Below, piece by piece: positions 61,478 to 64,000 of a stretch of DNA of 64,000 nt. The stretch spans positions 62,001 to 126,000 of the forward strand of contig NZ_POSF01000011.1 of NCBI RefSeq assembly GCF_004343605.1, given 5' to 3'. The position numbers and the translations under genes are program-made. Positions within the stretch are counted from its first letter, which is position 1. Every line of letters starts with the position of its first letter. The notes beneath the pieces are model-generated. The model was not told the origin of the DNA. It did no database searches and saw nothing but the letters and a program-made list of their open reading frames with translations. The stretch is from Dehalobacter sp. 12DCB1 (GTDB taxonomy: Bacteria; Bacillota; Desulfitobacteriia; Desulfitobacteriales; Syntrophobotulaceae).

Positions 61478-62782
61478 TTACTTATTCCAGAAGTTCTTTG
61501 TCGCATCTGAAGCACTCACTTTTCCGTATCCAAACAGATCATCAAAGAACCTTAGGATTGGACGGGCTGGCGTTCTTGTTCCCAGCTTCACGAAATCATG
61601 GTGCCATTCATCAAGTTTGTTATATGGACATACTTTAACGCAGATTCCACAGTCAGTTCCAACTTGTGCCCATTGGGACAAGCATTTTTCGGCATCTAAA
61701 GCCCATTTTTTTACACCGCCACTTGTGGATACCGTTATCGTTTTAAAACTTGGTTCTTTGTCATGCGATATCGCTTGCGAAGGACAAGCGTCGGCGCACT
61801 TCCTGCAGGTTTTACAAAATTCTGCAACCCCGAAAGTAATCGGTTTATCAACAGCTAACGGCAAATTCGTAAAGATTTTGCACAATCTGACTCTTGGTCC
61901 ATATTTAGGCGTAATGAGGATCCCAATTCTGCTAAGTTCTCCTAATCCTGCGTGAACGCCCAAGGGAACACTTAATGCTGTATCATTGCCGCAAGGTATG
62001 GCCCGATAACCTAATCTTCTCAAGAAAGTTGCCACCTTATGAGCCGTTACACCCATATTGGAGTAGATATTGCCGGCAGAAGCACCTTCAAGCAGAGCCG
62101 GAGCAGCTTGAAAACTTTCATAATTCATTTCAAAAGCCATTACGATTACGTTTGTCGGTTCAAACGGGAAGACATTTGGTTTTAAAGTCGCCGTCTTCGG
62201 GTCAGTGATAACATCCGTGTAGACCCATCTATCATCATAGGGTGCGATTCCTACTAAATCTGCTCCAAAAAAGGTGGCTACCTTTTTTACCACTTGGCTT
62301 GCAAGTTCAGGCGTTTGAAATTTGTAAACATTAGGACTTACTTTTCCTTCCCAGTTATATAATCCTAAATTCGCGAATCCAGGAGCATGATAGCCATTGA
62401 CATCATCCTCAACGGACCAAGCTGCATCATCCATAGCATATTCAAGCTGACCCCAGCCCTCTCCGCCTTCTTGAGGGATTTCACCGGTTTTTTTCCCGAC
62501 ATACTTAAAAAAGTCTGCTTGAACAATTTGATCCCCGCGAAAAGCTCTCATAAACACAGTATTCTTTTGATTATAACGTTTGTAATCACTCGAAATCTCC
62601 ATCGGCATCGTATCATGTTGTTCAATGCCTGCAGCATTCGCTACGCTGTTTACCCCAGGAAGCTCGTAACCTAACAAAGCCGCACCAGCTGCCCCAACCC
62701 CCATTCCTATAGATTTTTTCAAGAAGTTCCGCCTACTCAGTCTTAACTTTTTTCCATCAGAATCCTGTTTGACCAAAGTCAT
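61478..62782 (-). CDS. rdhA: Reductive dehalogenase catalytic subunit, PceA/RdhABC-type
   Basis: 434 aa, AAGGAGG upstream. Tat motif 'SRRNFLKKS' near residues 16-24. Fe-S motifs CKTCRKCADACP and CGICVKVCP; extra ligand in 'EKCLSQW'. Blocks 'VGIAPYDDRWVYTD' (Asp-Asp for the usual Asp-Glu) and 'PCGNDTALSVPLGVHAGLGE'; catalytic Tyr in 'GNIYSNMG', Arg in 'GELSRIG'. First gene of rdhABC-small gene. An rdhK precedes it on the same strand. Confidence 0.95.
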   Translation of the reverse strand: MTLVKQDSDGKKLRLSRRNFLKKSIGMGVGAAGAALLGYELPGVNSVANAAGIEQHDTMPMEISSDYKRYNQKNTVFMRAFRGDQIVQADFFKYVGKKTGEIPQEGGEGWGQLEYAMDDAAWSVEDDVNGYHAPGFANLGLYNWEGKVSPNVYKFQTPELASQVVKKVATFFGADLVGIAPYDDRWVYTDVITDPKTATLKPNVFPFEPTNVIVMAFEMNYESFQAAPALLEGASAGNIYSNMGVTAHKVATFLRRLGYRAIPCGNDTALSVPLGVHAGLGELSRIGILITPKYGPRVRLCKIFTNLPLAVDKPITFGVAEFCKTCRKCADACPSQAISHDKEPSFKTITVSTSGGVKKWALDAEKCLSQWAQVGTDCGICVKVCPYNKLDEWHHDFVKLGTRTPARPILRFFDDLFGYGKVSASDATKNFWNK

Positions 62783-62812
62783 GTTTTTGCCTCCTTTTTT
62801 CTTATTTAATTC

Positions 62813-62850
62813 AAAATACCATGGAGAAAAAAAGAGAACCAGTAGTCTGG
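62813..62850 (-). promoter_or_regulatory. Possible operator CCAG-TAGT-CTGG upstream of rdhA (61478)
   Basis: CCAGTAGTCTGG (62839-62850) is a perfect palindrome with a 4-bp centre; a minus-strand TATTTT -10 candidate lies at 62813-62818. A related AGTAGTCCAG piece occurs near 63935. Short, so chance is possible. Confidence 0.35.
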
Positions 62851-62912
62851 ATTACCGTAGTAAGCCCAAATTACTAGTTCGTATATCTGAAAAATCGTAT
62901 TTAGTAAGAAAA

Positions 62913-63590
62913 TTATTTAATCTTTTGTCTTGCCTGGTACTGTTCTAGTCCGTTTAAATCCTTGATATAGTAGTACCCGTCAATTTGCTCAATATAATTC
63001 ATACCTTTAAGCTTTTTGATAATTTTGATACTGGTAATCCTATTGATCCCGAGTAAATGGCCAATAAATTGGTGACTGATTTTGAAATTCAATTTAATCA
63101 TGTTCTCTGTTTCAATACCATAAGATTTGGCCATTGATATAAAAAGATTGCATATTCTCCATTCAACATCATGAAAAAGTAATTCTTCTATTCGAGACAT
63201 GCTTGAAAAAAATTTCTTTGTCAATGATTCCATAATAAATAATGATATATCCAGATTATTTAATATTAATTCCATAAGTTTATTTTTGGATAGATGAATG
63301 ATATAAGAATCTTCAACTGCTTTGAAGTATGTAAAAGCCGGAACATCGAAAAGCAGATTAGACTCCAGGAAAATACTTCCATCTTCAAGAATGAATTCTA
63401 TTTTTTCGTTACCTTCAGGAGAGTATTCTATACATAATACCCGTCCCTTTAAAATATAATAAAATTTGTCAATGATTTCGCCTGGCGAAGCTATCGTTGT
63501 ATTTTTTTTGTAAAATTCTTTCTCTCCCGCTTCAATTAAAGTCTTTGATACTCTTTGTGATCTGAGGATGCTAGAAAACATTTCTTTCAA
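62913..63590 (-). CDS. rdhK: Second-type RdhK, Crp/Fnr regulator
   Basis: 225 aa from the TTG at 63590, 8 bp after AGGGGGTG; the frame is open further up but relatives start here. Barrel with 'GSIFLESNLLFDVPA', HTH 'IGHLLGINRITSIKIIKKL'. Closest to the 58716 protein, so regulators of this sub-type flank the third rdhABC operon on both sides. Likely regulator of rdhABC 62782-59697. Confidence 0.9.
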   Translation of the reverse strand: MKEMFSSILRSQRVSKTLIEAGEKEFYKKNTTIASPGEIIDKFYYILKGRVLCIEYSPEGNEKIEFILEDGSIFLESNLLFDVPAFTYFKAVEDSYIIHLSKNKLMELILNNLDISLFIMESLTKKFFSSMSRIEELLFHDVEWRICNLFISMAKSYGIETENMIKLNFKISHQFIGHLLGINRITSIKIIKKLKGMNYIEQIDGYYYIKDLNGLEQYQARQKIK

Positions 63591-63629
63591 AATTAATTCA
63601 CCCCCTAAGACCAATTTCCAGAAAATCAA

Positions 63630-64000
63630 ATTGGAGAGTCTCTATCTTAGATCAGTTTTTATTATTTTAGCTATCTCTACTTTTTAAATTAATATTACAC
63701 TCTTTCAATATTTTTTACAAAAATAAAAATAATCTTTTGCCCTATAGGTCCATTTGTTTTACATAGAGTTAAAAAAGACGGTTTTCGATTGCAATACCGC
63801 CCATTCTGTCCATTAATCTATTCACAATTAATTACACCAATATCTTCATCTTCCGGAGGTAAAGGCTCAGAACATTTTTAAGAAATAATATAATCCCGCC
63901 TAACATTCAGAATATAGCAGAAGACAGAGATTAACTAGTAGTCCAGACAACTAACGACCCTGGCTTTTGATCCGTTATATCCTTTATCTGGATATCCTGA
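63630..64000. other. Right-hand end, no gene recognised
   Basis: AT-rich non-coding DNA with an imperfect hairpin near 63777-63808 (GACGG...CCGcCC) that could be a terminator of a gene outside the window, and an ACTAGTAGTCCAG stretch near 63933 similar to the palindrome at 62839. Nothing else can be supported. Confidence 0.4.

Noticed and set aside
32254-63590. rdhT (trigger-factor-like PceT) in the rdhABC operons
   Set aside because: No such gene follows any rdhC here; the 35-codon gene takes that place.
1-64000. Cobalamin riboswitch
   Set aside because: RdhA and the methyltransferase need corrinoid, so I looked for the B12-box elements upstream of operons and saw none; GCCACTG-like strings found were in coding sequence.

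Overview
The window looks like a chromosomal segment of an obligately or facultatively organohalide-respiring, low-GC, spore-forming Firmicute of the Dehalobacter/Desulfitobacterium group. The evidence is the density of rdh genes, CprK-type regulators, a gerA germination operon and a CISM molybdoenzyme operon. Dehalobacter is my first guess because of the number of rdhA genes packed together; the genus is an inference. I count 11 intact Tat-dependent reductive dehalogenase genes (rdhA), 11 rdhB anchors, 3 rdhC flavoproteins, 12 Crp/Fnr-type rdhK regulators, 2 Tat-less cytoplasmic RdhA-like genes and 1 rdhA remnant.

Layout. 1-1.4 kb: 3' part of a PucR-type regulator. 1.5-6.3 kb: tandem Tat-less RdhA paralogues, a CPA2 antiporter and a soluble MCP-like sensor, all on the minus strand. 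6.8-27.3 kb: six minus-strand rdhBA units (rdhA at 6853, 11290, 14661, 17623, 20591 and 24721), each with one or two rdhK genes upstream, usually separated by strong hairpins. A soluble MCP-like gene at 9854 points the other way, followed by a decayed rdhA signal-peptide fragment near 11 kb. 27.6-31.8 kb: plus-strand rdhK - membrane MCP - rdhBA. 32.2-36.3 kb: a second architecture, rdhA-rdhB-rdhC plus a very small membrane-protein gene, with a divergent rdhK. 36.4-40.6 kb: gerA operon. 40.8-43.2 kb: remnants, then a corrinoid methyltransferase operon with a 42-codon gene. 43.4-46.1 kb: rdhBA with a divergent rdhK. 46.2-49.3 kb and 59.7-63.6 kb: two further rdhABC-small-gene operons. 49.6-54.5 kb: molybdopterin oxidoreductase, Fe-S subunit, membrane anchor and TorD-like chaperone. 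54.5-58.6 kb: cytochrome c assembly pair with a two-component system whose kinase carries a CxxCH haem site.

How it works together. RdhA enzymes (corrinoid, two 4Fe-4S clusters, Tat-exported) are held on the outer face of the membrane by three-helix RdhB proteins. RdhC (FMN-binding, NosR-like) accompanies only the PceA-like RdhA subfamily. Each unit appears to have its own RdhK, presumably sensing a particular organohalide. Palindromes with half-sites mostly 4 bp apart precede several units: TTAAT/ATTAA-like 'dehaloboxes' for CprK-type RdhK, and CCAAC/GTTGG for the second RdhK type.

The main novelty candidates are: (1) a conserved 35-aa single-helix protein translationally coupled (ATGA overlap) to all three rdhC genes; (2) a second palindromic operator shared by rdh operons and a corrinoid methyltransferase operon; (3) a 42-aa conserved-looking product at the end of that operon; (4) paired Tat-less RdhA genes that keep the putative catalytic Tyr and Arg. 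All functional statements come from reading the sequence; no database search was run.
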